A stretch of 40,318 nt of DNA, from NCBI GenBank assembly GCA_021813725.1, contig JAKAJN010000014.1, positions 1 to 40,318 on the forward strand, given 5' to 3'. Position numbers and translations under genes: made by a program. The stretch is from a bacterium. GTDB taxonomy: Bacteria; Gemmatimonadota; Gemmatimonadetes; Gemmatimonadales; Gemmatimonadaceae. Shown piece by piece: positions 31,698-40,318 of the stretch. Below the pieces are notes generated by a model. That model searched no databases, had not been told where the DNA came from, and saw nothing but the letters and a program-made list of their open reading frames with translations. Position 1 is the stretch's first letter. Every line of letters starts with the position of its first letter.

Positions 31698-33181
31698 CCC
31701 GGAACGTCCCAGCGCTTGGCGCGCTCCAGTGCCTTGCGCCAACCGGCGGCGAGCGTCCTGCGCGCCGCCGGTCGCATCTGTGGCGTGAAGCGGCGGTCGA
31801 CCTGCCATTGGCGGGCGATCGCCGCCTGGTTTGCCCAGAAGCCGACGGCGAGTCCGGCGAGATAGGCGGCGCCTCGCGCCGTCGTCTCCGCCACCGTCGG
31901 GCGCACGACCGGCACGGCAAGCACGTCGGCCTGCATCTGCATCAGCAGGTTGTTCGCGCTGGCCCCGCCGTCCACGCGCAGCTCGCGCAGGCGAATGCCG
32001 GCATCCGCCTCCATCGCCTGGAGCACATCCATCACCTGCAGCGCGATCCCCTCGAGCGCGGCGCGCGCAATGTGCGCGCTCGTGGCGCCGCGCGTGAGAC
32101 CGACAAGGGCGCCTCGCGCATACGGATCCCAGTGCGGCGCTCCGAGCCCGGCGAAGGCGGGGACCAGATAGACCCCGTGCGTGTCGGTGACCGAGGCCGC
32201 CAGCGCCTCGACCTCCGCCGCCGACCGGATGATGCCCAGTCCGTCGCGCAGCCATTGCACCACCGCGCCGGCAATGAAGATGCTTCCCTCCAGTGCGTAC
32301 TCGGTGCGCGCACCAATCCGCCACGCGACGGTGGTGAGCAGATTCCGCTTCGACGCGATGGGCTCGGCGCCGGTGTGCATCAGCAGAAAGCAGCCGGTGC
32401 CATACGTGTTCTTCACCATCCCCGGGCGCGTGCAGACCTGTCCGAACAGCGCGGCCTGCTGATCGCCGGCGATGCCGGCGATGGGGATGGATCCGCCGAG
32501 CAGGGTGGTGTGGCCATAGATCTCGCTCGATGAGCGCACCGCGGGGAGCATTGCACGCGGCACCCCGAACAACTTGAGCAAGCCATCATCCCAGTCACCG
32601 CGCCGGATGTCGTACAGCATCGTGCGCGAGGCATTGCTTGCGTCGGTGGCGTGCACCGCTCCACCGGTCAACTTCCAGAGCAGCCACGAGTCCACGGTGC
32701 CAACGGCGAGCGCACCGGCCGCCGCGCGGGCGCGCGCGCCGGGGACGTGACGCAGGATCCACTGCAGCTTCGTCGCCGAGAAGTACGCATCCACCACCAG
32801 GCCGGTCTTGCGCCGAATCATGCGGTCCAGGCGCTGCCGCCGGAGCGCGTCGCATTGCGGCGCCGTGCGGCGGTCCTGCCAGACGATCGCGTTGCAGATT
32901 GGCTGGCCCGTCTCGCGATCCCAGACAACCGTGGTTTCGCGCTGGTTGGTGATGCCAATGCCGGCGATATCCGACGCGGCACACCCGGCCTTCTGCATCA
33001 CCTCGACCGCGACCCCGAGCTGCGTGGCCCAGATGTCATTGGGGTCGTGCTCGACCCAGCCCGGCTTGGGAAAGTGCTGCGGAAATTCCTTCTGCGCGAC
33101 CGCCACGACGCTGCCGGCGCGGTCGAACAGGATGGCGCGCGACGAGGTGGTGCCCTGATCGAGGGCAAGGATGTATGGCAT
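31694..33181 (-). CDS. glpK: glycerol kinase
   Basis: A 495-residue FGGY-family kinase that phosphorylates glycerol to sn-glycerol 3-phosphate using ATP. ATG 33181 ([20 protein letters not shown]) has GAGG 5 nt upstream; the frame extends to 33406 but without protein-like sequence. Family motifs seen are [24 protein letters not shown], the [12 protein letters not shown] phosphate region, NTYGTGCF, and the late [18 protein letters not shown]. The length equals that of well-studied GlpK proteins. No glpF or glpD is adjacent, so glycerol uptake and oxidation genes must be elsewhere. It is convergent with the cupredoxin gene and divergent from the M20 hydrolase, with a 168-nt gap holding both promoters. 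Confidence 0.97.
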   Translation of the reverse strand: MPYILALDQGTTSSRAILFDRAGSVVAVAQKEFPQHFPKPGWVEHDPNDIWATQLGVAVEVMQKAGCAASDIAGIGITNQRETTVVWDRETGQPICNAIVWQDRRTAPQCDALRRQRLDRMIRRKTGLVVDAYFSATKLQWILRHVPGARARAAAGALAVGTVDSWLLWKLTGGAVHATDASNASRTMLYDIRRGDWDDGLLKLFGVPRAMLPAVRSSSEIYGHTTLLGGSIPIAGIAGDQQAALFGQVCTRPGMVKNTYGTGCFLLMHTGAEPIASKRNLLTTVAWRIGARTEYALEGSIFIAGAVVQWLRDGLGIIRSAAEVEALAASVTDTHGVYLVPAFAGLGAPHWDPYARGALVGLTRGATSAHIARAALEGIALQVMDVLQAMEADAGIRLRELRVDGGASANNLLMQMQADVLAVPVVRPTVAETTARGAAYLAGLAVGFWANQAAIARQWQVDRRFTPQMRPAARRTLAAGWRKALERAKRWDVPG

Positions 33182-33349
33182 GCAACCTCGGTTGCCGCGC
33201 AGCGCGGCGTGCGGGATGTCGCGAATGTACGCGGGGGACGGACACACCGCGACCGCGACAACTTGCGAGGATGGAGTCGGCGAGGGCATGCTTTGGGCTT
33301 CGCCCGGCCGTGGTTCCCACGGCGCTCCACCATCTTCGAGGTTCGCCCC

Positions 33350-34792
33350 ATGCGTCGCGTCGCCCTTGCTCTCGTGCTGCTTCCCGCGCTGCGCCTCGGT
33401 GCGCAACGGACGCGACCCGCTGATCCATCAGCCGGTCTCATCGCGTCCATTGATGCGCGTGCCGCGCATTACACCGACGTGGAACAGCAGATCTGGCGGT
33501 TCGCCGAGGTCGGCTACCAGGAAGTGCAGAGCAGTGCGCTGTTGCAGAAAGAACTGGTCGCGGCGGGATTCGCCGTGAAGTCCGGGGTGGCGGGTATCCC
33601 GACGGCCTTTGTGGCAGAGTATGGAAGCGGCAAGCCGGTGATTGGAATTCTCGGCGAGTTCGACGCACTTCCCGGGCTCTCGCAGGACTCCGTGCCGGTG
33701 CAGCGCCCGCTCGTTGCCGGCGCCGCTGGCCACGGCTGTGGACACCATCTGCTCGGCACCGCCTCCCTGGCGTCGGCGGTGGCACTCAAGGAGTGGATGA
33801 TTGCGAACCGCATTCCGGGTACGCTCCGCTTCTACGGCACGCCCGCCGAGGAGGGTGGCGCGGGCAAGGTGTATATGGTGCGTGACGGACTCTTCGATGA
33901 CGTGGATGCGGTGATTGCCTGGCATCCGGGCGATCGCAACGGAGTGATGGGCATCAGCTCGCTCGCCAACATCTCGGGCAAGTTCCGCTTTCACGGCATC
34001 AGCGCGCACGCCGCTGGCGCTCCCGACGTGGGGCGCTCGGCGCTGGATGCCGTGGAGGCCATGGATGCCATGGTCAATCTCATGCGCGAGCACGTGCCGC
34101 AGGAGACGCGCATTCACTATGTGATCACCAACGGCGGACGTGCGCCCAACGTGGTCCCCGATTTCGCCGAGGTGTACTACGTGGTGCGGCACCCGGACAT
34201 GCGCACGCTGGACCAGATCTGGGGACGGGTCACGGACGCGGCCAAGGGCGCGGCGCTGGGCACGGGCACCACATATGACCTCGCGATCACCGGCGCGGTA
34301 TACAACCTGCTCGTCAACCAGACGCTGGCGAAGGTGCAGCAGCGGGCGCTGGAGCGCGTTGGCGGCTATCGCTACACGGACGCCGAGCGGTCGTTTGCCG
34401 AGACGTTGCGCGCGGCGCTGCCGGCGACGTCCGTGCCGCTCGAATCAGTGCAGCAGGTGCAGCCGCTCGCCTTCGCGCCGGGCGCGATGTCGGCCTCGAC
34501 GGATGTGGGTGACGTGAGCTGGCGGGTGCCGACCGTGCAGATGGACGCGGCAACCTGGGTGCCCGGGACGCCGGCGCACTCATGGCAGGCGGTGGCGGCT
34601 GGCGGCATGTCCATTGGCAGCCGGGGAATGCTCGTGGCCGCGAAGACGATGGCCATTACCGGTGCGGAACTCTTCACCAGCCCGGCGACGCTCGCCGCGG
34701 CCAAAGCCGAGCTGGATGCGTCGCGCGGGCCAAGTTTTGCGTACCGCACGCGTCTCGGCACGCAGAAACCCGCGCTGGACTATCGCAAGTAA
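33350..34792 (+). CDS. exported M20 family amidohydrolase (aminobenzoyl-glutamate utilisation B-like)
   Basis: A 480-residue metallo-amidohydrolase. ATG 33350 gives a Sec signal ([19 protein letters not shown]), with GAGG about 9 nt upstream; an open frame to 32651 overlaps glpK antisense and is not used. Metal and catalytic motifs are [30 protein letters not shown] and the dimerisation-domain SAHAAGAP. The pattern is that of the AbgB/amidohydrolase branch, which removes an N-acyl group from an amino acid. The export signal is unlike cytoplasmic AbgB and suggests scavenging outside the inner membrane. It is convergent with the phosphoesterase gene (52-nt gap). Confidence 0.92.
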   Translation: MRRVALALVLLPALRLGAQRTRPADPSAGLIASIDARAAHYTDVEQQIWRFAEVGYQEVQSSALLQKELVAAGFAVKSGVAGIPTAFVAEYGSGKPVIGILGEFDALPGLSQDSVPVQRPLVAGAAGHGCGHHLLGTASLASAVALKEWMIANRIPGTLRFYGTPAEEGGAGKVYMVRDGLFDDVDAVIAWHPGDRNGVMGISSLANISGKFRFHGISAHAAGAPDVGRSALDAVEAMDAMVNLMREHVPQETRIHYVITNGGRAPNVVPDFAEVYYVVRHPDMRTLDQIWGRVTDAAKGAALGTGTTYDLAITGAVYNLLVNQTLAKVQQRALERVGGYRYTDAERSFAETLRAALPATSVPLESVQQVQPLAFAPGAMSASTDVGDVSWRVPTVQMDAATWVPGTPAHSWQAVAAGGMSIGSRGMLVAAKTMAITGAELFTSPATLAAAKAELDASRGPSFAYRTRLGTQKPALDYRK

Positions 34793-34844
34793 CCGGCGCG
34801 GTCGCGGCTGTCGTGCGCGGTTGTCTGCGCGGCTGGCACCGCCG

Positions 34845-37598
34845 CTAACGCTGCGGCGCCCGTCGGTCGTCGCGATCGCTCCGCTCCTGGCGTTCGTCGT
34901 CGGTCAGATGGATGCTGAGCGGAAAGAAGACCGCTCGCCGCACGCCCGGGTAGGGTACATCCCAGCCGCGCGCGTCGTGCCACAGTATTTCGTTGAGGGC
35001 GCCGGACGGCGCGGCATCGGGTTCCGAGAAGTTCATTCGGCCGCTGGCCAGCGCACCGGCGCGACGCGCCTTCGCGAACGGTCCCGTGATCGCGCCGACC
35101 TTCACGTTCACCTCGTCCAGCGGCTGTGAAGGCGTCAATGCGGTGAATGGCCGGTAGTCGGGACGCTCTCCGGCGCCAAGGAAGCTCGCACGCATATCGG
35201 TGGCGACGAGGTCAAACATCGAGAGCGCCGGCACGCCGAGCATCAGCTCGATGGTCTTCACCATCGATGGCTGGCTGTAGAACGTGCTGTCCACGGTGCC
35301 GCGCCGCGCGAAGGGACTGGCCACCAGCGCCACCGTGCGATGTCCGTCCACGTGGTCGACGCCGTCCTGCGCGTCGTCCTCGACCACCAGGATCGCCATC
35401 CGGGGCCAGAAGGAGGAATGGCTGAGCCCCTCGACAACCTTGCCGAGCGCCAAGTCGTTGTCGGCGACGCACGCCTTGGGTACGCACCACCCGGCGCTCG
35501 TCCCCATGGTGTGATCGTTGGGCAAGATGACCATCACCAGATTCGGCATCTGCTTCGCGGTCTCCCACTCGCGCAGGTGGTCGAGAATGACCTCGGCCTT
35601 CGCCACGTCCGGCACGCCCATCGTCCAGCCGGGATACTCGCGCACAAGCACGCGGTCGAGCGACGGGATGTCACTGCGCGTGTTGTAGAGTGCGCCGAGG
35701 CGCCGGCGGAAATGGCCGACGGGGAGCGTGTCGCGTCGCAGCCATTCCGCCAGCACGTCACGCGCCACGCTGGACTTCTCGCTGCGCGGCGACGGCGCGT
35801 ACTCGCCGAAGACGGTAACGGACTTGCCGAGTCGCTGTGCGGCCTCCCAGAGGAATCCGCCGTTCGAGTAGGCGAGCGGATCCTCCCCTTCGCTCGGGTA
35901 ACTGCGCCCATAGTAGAGCGGCCAGTACGGATAGTCCGTCTCGTTGGCCTGCGTGAGCCACTGATGCCCGTCGGCGCTGTTGCCGCCGCTGGCAAAGAAA
36001 TGGTCGAGCGTGACGAATTGTTCGGCGAGTGCGTGGGTGTTGGGCGTCACGTCGCGCCCGTACATCACCAGCGACGGATCGCCCGCGCCGCGGCCGAGCG
36101 CGCCGAGCACCTGGTCGTACGTTCGATTCTCGCGGATGATGAAGACGACGTGCTCGATGGGGCTCGGTTCGCCGGGACGTTCGGGGACGGGGCGCGCGGC
36201 GACTTCGCGGCGCGGAGCCACGTCGCGTGCCACCTCACGCGAGAGGGTGAGGCGGTTGTTCTGCGCGACGCTGGTGGTATAGCCCTGCCGCTGTGCGGCC
36301 GTTGGCACCGCAATGACGTTGACCGAACCGCGGTTGGCGTGCACGTACCCGCCCCGCGCCCCCGGATGTCCCGCGGTCGCGCCGCGTCCTGAGCCAACAC
36401 CGAGCAGCGTGCCGACGGCGAGCATCGAGCCGTCCGCGCTGACGTCGAGGGACGTCGGGTACCATCCGGTGGGGATCAGTCCGAGCAGCGTGGCCGCCGC
36501 GGGATTGCCGTCGCGGACGTCATACATCGCCACGGCGTTGATGCCGCCGAGGGCGACGAAGAGCGTGTGCCCGTCGGGAGAGAGCGCCACCGCCGTGGGG
36601 GCTAGCCCGACGAGCCGTTCGTGGAACGGCGTGATGCGCAAGGTGCCCACCGCGACCGCGTCGTGCGTGTCGATGACCGTGATGTCGTCGGAGTTGCCGT
36701 TGGCCACATAGAGGCGGCCACGCGGCTCATCCCACGCGAGCCCGGTCGGGTGCAGTCCCGCCGCGATGCTCGCCGTAATCTGGCGCGTGAGCAAATCGAC
36801 GCGCACCACGCTGCCGCGCTCTGCGATGCCGCGGGCATCCACACGCACGGCTTCGGCGCGCGGGTCGCAACATTGGCGGGCTGCACGGTCGCCGCTCGAC
36901 GGCTTGGGGCCACCGAAGACGCTCACCCAGCTTGTCGATCCGTCGCCGCTCGTGACACTGGCAACCGGCAACACGCCGAGCGCGACGCCGCCAAGCGGCG
37001 AGCCGTCGTCGGCGTCAAAGATGGCGAGATGATCGTTGGCCGGGAGCGGGACGACGACGGGGCGGTGCCCCGCGGCGTTGCGGCGTTTGGCGACCGACGG
37101 CGCGCCGGCGAGATAGTCGCCGATCGAATCGGAGCGGAACGCCACTGCCGACGCCGACGGCGTCGAGTCGGTCGCAGGCCTGACACTCGTGGTGCGAAAG
37201 GCGCGCAGTTGGGCGATGACGCGCGCCCCCGGTCGTTCCGCTTCTCCCGGCAGGCGGTTCGGGGACGGGAGGCGGCCGATGCTGGTGACGAACGCCTGGT
37301 TGGTGACCGGATCGAACGCGACGCCCTGCACGCCGGCGCGTCCGTCGTACGCGCCGTGCGCCACCACGCGGTTGGTGATCCAGTTCAGCTGGTACGCACC
37401 GCCGGGCGCGGCAACCCACAGCGTGCCAGTGCGATCGCCGAAGCGCACGCCGCCGACGCGGCCGGTGAAGACGGACTGGAAGCCGGCGGGCGTCACGCGC
37501 TGATCGGTGGCGATGACGCCGGAGTCGGGAACTTCACGACGGGGGAGTGACGGCGCGGCGGCGCGCGCTTGTAGCGCGAGGGCGAGCGGAATGAGCAT
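34845..37598 (-). CDS. YncE-like beta-propeller fused to an alkaline phosphatase-superfamily phosphoesterase
   Basis: A 917-residue exported protein. ATG 37598 begins MLIPLALALQARAA, a short signal peptide; no Shine-Dalgarno sequence is seen. Residues about 30-420 carry YVTN-type propeller blades (for example RLYVANGNSDDITVID and PTGWYPTSLDVSADG). Residues about 490-880 are a phosphoesterase domain of the phospholipase C/acid phosphatase type, with VVFIIRENRTYDQVLG, NTHALAEQF and DGHQWLTQANE. Such bifunctional proteins are known in several phyla, and their substrates are poorly defined. It probably acts on phosphate esters in the periplasm or outside. It is divergent from the TsdA-like cytochrome gene across 110 nt. 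Confidence 0.9.
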   Translation of the reverse strand: MLIPLALALQARAAAPSLPRREVPDSGVIATDQRVTPAGFQSVFTGRVGGVRFGDRTGTLWVAAPGGAYQLNWITNRVVAHGAYDGRAGVQGVAFDPVTNQAFVTSIGRLPSPNRLPGEAERPGARVIAQLRAFRTTSVRPATDSTPSASAVAFRSDSIGDYLAGAPSVAKRRNAAGHRPVVVPLPANDHLAIFDADDGSPLGGVALGVLPVASVTSGDGSTSWVSVFGGPKPSSGDRAARQCCDPRAEAVRVDARGIAERGSVVRVDLLTRQITASIAAGLHPTGLAWDEPRGRLYVANGNSDDITVIDTHDAVAVGTLRITPFHERLVGLAPTAVALSPDGHTLFVALGGINAVAMYDVRDGNPAAATLLGLIPTGWYPTSLDVSADGSMLAVGTLLGVGSGRGATAGHPGARGGYVHANRGSVNVIAVPTAAQRQGYTTSVAQNNRLTLSREVARDVAPRREVAARPVPERPGEPSPIEHVVFIIRENRTYDQVLGALGRGAGDPSLVMYGRDVTPNTHALAEQFVTLDHFFASGGNSADGHQWLTQANETDYPYWPLYYGRSYPSEGEDPLAYSNGGFLWEAAQRLGKSVTVFGEYAPSPRSEKSSVARDVLAEWLRRDTLPVGHFRRRLGALYNTRSDIPSLDRVLVREYPGWTMGVPDVAKAEVILDHLREWETAKQMPNLVMVILPNDHTMGTSAGWCVPKACVADNDLALGKVVEGLSHSSFWPRMAILVVEDDAQDGVDHVDGHRTVALVASPFARRGTVDSTFYSQPSMVKTIELMLGVPALSMFDLVATDMRASFLGAGERPDYRPFTALTPSQPLDEVNVKVGAITGPFAKARRAGALASGRMNFSEPDAAPSGALNEILWHDARGWDVPYPGVRRAVFFPLSIHLTDDERQERSDRDDRRAPQR

Positions 37599-37708
37599 GC
37601 CGAGAATTGAGGCCGAGCGCCGCGGTTCGGGAAGTGCGCGGCTACTCTGGTGCGACAGCGGCCCCGCGGACAGTTTTCGGCATCCTCCATCGATCTCGAG
37701 GTCAGGTC

Positions 37709-38623
37709 ATGCGACAGGCTGTGGGGCAGGCGAGGAAAGCGCGCGGTCGCGGCGCGGCGCGGATTGGCGTCGTGGCGGCGATCGTGCTTGTGGCGGCGTG
37801 CGGCGGTGCGGGTGAGAAGGCCGCCACCCCGGTGGCCGCGGCGCCCGACACCATCCTTCCGGTTCCCGCGGAATCCCTGCTGACGCAGGATTCCACCTCG
37901 CGCTCGATTCTCCGCGGGATGGCACTGCTTGTCGCCACCAAGGACTCGCTCCCCCGGCACGTGGGGAATGAGCTGCACTGCACGTCCTGCCATTTGAACA
38001 AGGGGCGAAAGCCGTTCGGCAATCCGCTCGTGGGCGTCACCAACCGCTATCCGTCGCTCTGGGCGCGCACGGGAACGACGGTCACGGTCGAGGATCGCAT
38101 CAACGACTGCTTCCGCCGGAGCTTGCACGGCACGCCGCTCCCCGCCGGCAGTGCGGAGCTGCGCGACATGGTGGCGTACCTGACCTGGTTGTCCAAGGAT
38201 CTGCCCTCCGGCCAGCACAAGGGGCTCGGCGTGGATTCCATCCCGCTCATCTCGCCCGACACGATCCGCGGCAAGACACAGTTCGCGATGTACTGCTCGC
38301 GATGCCACGGCGCGGAAGGGCAGGGTGGCAAGAACCTCGGGGTGCAGCATCCGGGACCGCCGCTCTGGGGTCCGCACTCCTGGACCATTGGCTCGGGGAT
38401 GGGGCGCCAGCGCATCGTCTCCGCCTTCGTGCACCATCACATGCCGTTCGATGCCCCCGGGTTTGTGGCCGATTCGATTGCCAACGACGTCGCCGGGTTC
38501 ATCATTTCGCGGCCGCGCCCGGACTTTCCGGGCAAGGAACTCGATTGGCCGAACGGGGATGCGCCGGACGATGTGCCCTATGCCACCAAGGCGAAGTCCA
38601 AGGGAGCGGCGCCGCGACAGTAG
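37709..38623 (+). CDS. TsdA-like diheme c-type cytochrome, lipoprotein
   Basis: A 304-residue envelope protein with lipobox VLVAAC (Cys31) and two haem sites, Cys91/Cys94/His95 (CTSCH) and Cys196/Cys199/His200 (CSRCH). The segment NPLVGVTNRYPSLWAR, then RINDCFRRSLHGTPLP, resembles thiosulfate dehydrogenase/tetrathionate reductase TsdA. There the Cys of the NDC motif (here Cys134) is an unusual axial haem ligand. ATG 37709 has GAGG 8 nt upstream. TsdA proteins are mostly soluble and periplasmic, so lipid anchoring is a difference. No sox genes are near. The TsdA likeness is from memory of motifs; a general diheme electron carrier is the alternative. A long hairpin follows the gene. Confidence 0.82.
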   Translation: MRQAVGQARKARGRGAARIGVVAAIVLVAACGGAGEKAATPVAAAPDTILPVPAESLLTQDSTSRSILRGMALLVATKDSLPRHVGNELHCTSCHLNKGRKPFGNPLVGVTNRYPSLWARTGTTVTVEDRINDCFRRSLHGTPLPAGSAELRDMVAYLTWLSKDLPSGQHKGLGVDSIPLISPDTIRGKTQFAMYCSRCHGAEGQGGKNLGVQHPGPPLWGPHSWTIGSGMGRQRIVSAFVHHHMPFDAPGFVADSIANDVAGFIISRPRPDFPGKELDWPNGDAPDDVPYATKAKSKGAAPRQ

Positions 38624-38642
38624 CCGCGTCTCGATGCTGACC

Positions 38643-38674
38643 CACGCGCCCGGCGCTCCAGCGCCGGGCGCGTG
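38643..38674 (+). terminator. long GC hairpin after the TsdA-like gene
   Basis: A 15-bp perfect inverted repeat (cacgcgcccggcgct / agcgccgggcgcgtg) with only 2 nt between arms starts 19 nt after the stop codon. There is no T-tract (gcattcgcac follows), so it may stop transcription with Rho or protect the mRNA 3' end. Confidence 0.6.
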
Positions 38675-38784
38675 GCATTCGCACCGCGCCGGGAGCGTCT
38701 CCTGAACCGTGCGTTCCTGTTGTGCGACGGCGAAGGCGCCTATCTTGAAGGCACCATGCGTCGCTCCCCCACTCTCGATCGTCC

Positions 38785-39318
38785 ATGACCGGCAAGCAGC
38801 CCAGTGGCCCGCGTCGCCGGCGCCCGCGTCGCGGCAAGGCGCGCAGTGCCTATGCGGCCGCGCCGAAGGTGACGTTGACGTCGCACCCGACCGGCCGTGC
38901 GGCGTACAACGACACACGGCAGTGGCTGCTCGAGCAGCACGGCCCCGTGTGCGCGTACTGCGAGCGCGCGGTGCCGGAACGGACCATCACCCTGGATCAT
39001 GTGACACCGCGGCGCGGGCAGACGGCCTACGACCGGCGCGACAACCTGGTGCTCTGCTGCCGCGCGTGCAACGCGGCCAAGAAGGACCAGGCGATCCTCG
39101 CGTTCCTGCTGGGCAACCGCAAGCGCGTCGTGGCGCTCTACAAGTACGGTCAGCACCTCAGTCACCAACTGGTCGAGATGGTGAAGGACCTCCTCCCGCC
39201 CGGGGAGCGCCCGCCGCTGCCGTCGGCGCACCGGCGCAAGGGTGCCGCGCGTCGCAAGAGCGCGGCCGAGATCTTCGGCGAGCTCGGATACGGGGCGTCG
39301 CCCTATCGCGACGGCTGA
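38785..39318 (+). CDS. HNH endonuclease-domain protein
   Basis: A 177-residue protein with a basic N-terminal tail (about 25 residues rich in Arg/Lys) and a zinc-bound HNH nuclease motif: CAYC, LDHVTPRRG (catalytic His), DNLVLCCRACN. This is the McrA/HNH fold used in many DNA-cutting or repair proteins. A C-terminal basic region follows (HRRKGAARRKSA). ATG 38785 overlaps as ATGA the stop of a 10-codon frame (38756-38788) that has GAAGG upstream; this could act as a coupled mini-frame or be chance. No methylase or toxin partner is adjacent, so a restriction or defence role is not supported. Confidence 0.88.
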   Translation: MTGKQPSGPRRRRPRRGKARSAYAAAPKVTLTSHPTGRAAYNDTRQWLLEQHGPVCAYCERAVPERTITLDHVTPRRGQTAYDRRDNLVLCCRACNAAKKDQAILAFLLGNRKRVVALYKYGQHLSHQLVEMVKDLLPPGERPPLPSAHRRKGAARRKSAAEIFGELGYGASPYRDG

Positions 39319-39366
39319 CACGCCGAGCGTGCTGCCCTTCGCCGACCGACACCGCGCGGGCCGCTC

Positions 39367-40318
39367 GTGACCGCGTCCACTGACTTCGACTGGATCATCA
39401 TCGGCTCCGGCTTCGGCGGCAGTGTCTCCGCGTTGCGGTTGAGCGAGAAGGGCTACCGCGTGGCGGTGCTGGAAGCGGGGCGACGCTACGCGGACCACGA
39501 GTACGCGGAGAGCAGCTGGCAGCTTCGGCGATGGCTCTGGGCACCGTCACTCGGCCTGCGAGGCATTTTCCGCCTTACGCCATTCCGCGACATCTTCATT
39601 GCGAGCGGCACCGCGGTTGGCGGAGGGAGCGCGGTCTACGCCAATACGCTCTATCGGGCCAAGACGGCGTTCTTCGACCACCCGCAGTGGCGGGACCTCG
39701 CCGACTGGGCGCGCGAACTGGCGCCGCACTATGCCACCGCCGAGCGGATGCTGGGGGTGCAGACCGTGCCGTTCGACTCCGCGGCGCAGGCGCTGCTCAA
39801 GGCCACCGCCGACCATTTCGGCGTGGCCGACACCTTCACCCGCACCCCGGTCGGCGTCTTCTTTGGCGCGGCGGGCGAGGAGGTGCCTGATCCGTACTTT
39901 GACGGCGCGGGACCGCCGCGCACCGGGTGTACGCGCTGTGGCAGCTGCATGGTGGGCTGTCGCGAAGGGGCCAAGAACACCCTGCTCAAGAATTATCTCT
40001 GGTTTGCGGAGCGGCGTGGCGCGACGATCTTCCCCGAACACGCGGTGGTGGATGTGCGTCCGATCGGTGCCGCCGACGGCGGGGAAGGATACGTCGTCAC
40101 CACCGAGCGCCCAGGGGCCTGGTTTCGGCGGCAGCGCCGCACCTTCACCGCCCGCGGTGTCGTCTTTGCGGCGGGCGCCCTCGGCACCGGCGAACTGCTG
40201 GCGTCGCTCAAGCACGGTGGGTCACTGCCGCGCATCAGCGACCGGCTCGGCGACCTGGTGCGCACGAACAGTGAGTCCATCCTCGCCGTGTCGCTTACCG
40301 ACGACGCGTCGAAGCCAT
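39367..40318 (+). CDS. GMC-type FAD oxidoreductase with ferredoxin-like Cys motif (3' end outside window)
   Basis: About 317 codons of a flavoprotein that runs off the right edge. GTG 39367 starts just before the FAD-binding WIIIGSGFGGSVSALRL (GxGxxG) and a second cofactor motif, SGTAVGGGSAVYANTL, typical of GMC and cholesterol-oxidase-like enzymes. No clear Shine-Dalgarno sequence is seen. An insert carries Cys188-x2-Cys191-x2-Cys194-x3-Cys198 (CTRCGSCMVGC), the spacing of a 4Fe-4S ferredoxin site, which is unusual for a flavin alcohol oxidase and suggests an iron-sulfur electron path. Since the C-terminal catalytic His region is outside the window, activity cannot be judged. Substrates may be sterols or other alcohols. 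Confidence 0.9.
   Translation, partial: MTASTDFDWIIIGSGFGGSVSALRLSEKGYRVAVLEAGRRYADHEYAESSWQLRRWLWAPSLGLRGIFRLTPFRDIFIASGTAVGGGSAVYANTLYRAKTAFFDHPQWRDLADWARELAPHYATAERMLGVQTVPFDSAAQALLKATADHFGVADTFTRTPVGVFFGAAGEEVPDPYFDGAGPPRTGCTRCGSCMVGCREGAKNTLLKNYLWFAERRGATIFPEHAVVDVRPIGAADGGEGYVVTTERPGAWFRRQRRTFTARGVVFAAGALGTGELLASLKHGGSLPRISDRLGDLVRTNSESILAVSLTDDASKP

Noticed and set aside
38785-39318. HNH gene as part of a restriction, toxin or defence system
   Set aside because: No methylase, antitoxin, helicase or other partner gene lies on either side.

Overview
This is a GC-rich bacterial chromosome segment with no rRNA, tRNA, insertion sequence or CRISPR array that I can see. The mix of genes points to a free-living, Gram-negative-type (two-membrane) soil or water bacterium. 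It includes exported S9, M28 and M20 hydrolases, a bd oxidase, two MtrA/MtrB-type porin-cytochrome cassettes, lipoproteins and Tat/Sec-exported enzymes. Gemmatimonadota is my best guess; this is inference from gene style, not a marker gene.

Layout. 1-2746 (minus): a CrtC/AttH-like protein cut by the window edge and an exported S9 peptidase. 2953-6338 (plus): cydA and a cydB that runs in frame into an exported-type PHP metallohydrolase domain. 6461-6985: SET-domain protein. 6982-10745 (minus): SGNH-hydrolase lipoprotein, asparagine synthetase with an Asn-rich leader peptide and terminator, and an MBL-fold hydrolase. 10935-17975 (minus): two tandem copies of a decaheme cytochrome plus outer-membrane beta-barrel cassette. 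18443-19987: M28 peptidase. 20244-24863 (plus): tightly overlapping 2-oxoacid:ferredoxin oxidoreductase operon with a built-in NAD(P)H/FAD/ferredoxin subunit, headed by a small Cys-rich protein. 25093-26493: glutamate dehydrogenase. 26657-29626: a large receiver-like plus PEP-synthase ATP-grasp protein. 29747-31697: PLP decarboxylase and a cupredoxin lipoprotein. 31694-33181 (minus): glycerol kinase. 33350-34792: M20 amidohydrolase. 34845-37598 (minus): beta-propeller/phosphoesterase fusion. 37709-38623: TsdA-like diheme lipoprotein. 38785-39318: HNH protein. 39367-end: GMC oxidoreductase, cut by the window edge.

Themes. Much of the window concerns electron flow: a bd oxidase, two transmembrane cytochrome conduits, a ferredoxin/NAD(P)H-linked oxoacid oxidoreductase, a TsdA-like cytochrome and a cupredoxin. 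A second theme is nitrogen: asnB with a predicted Asn attenuator, and gdhA.

The two observations I rate highest are the predicted asparagine-responsive attenuator in front of asnB (leaderless leader peptide with 7 Asn in 28 residues, a competing pairing and a textbook terminator), and the in-frame CydB-PHP fusion whose junction looks like a signal peptide. The double receiver/PPDK_N protein and the small zinc-finger-like protein coupled to the oxoreductase operon are also worth checking.
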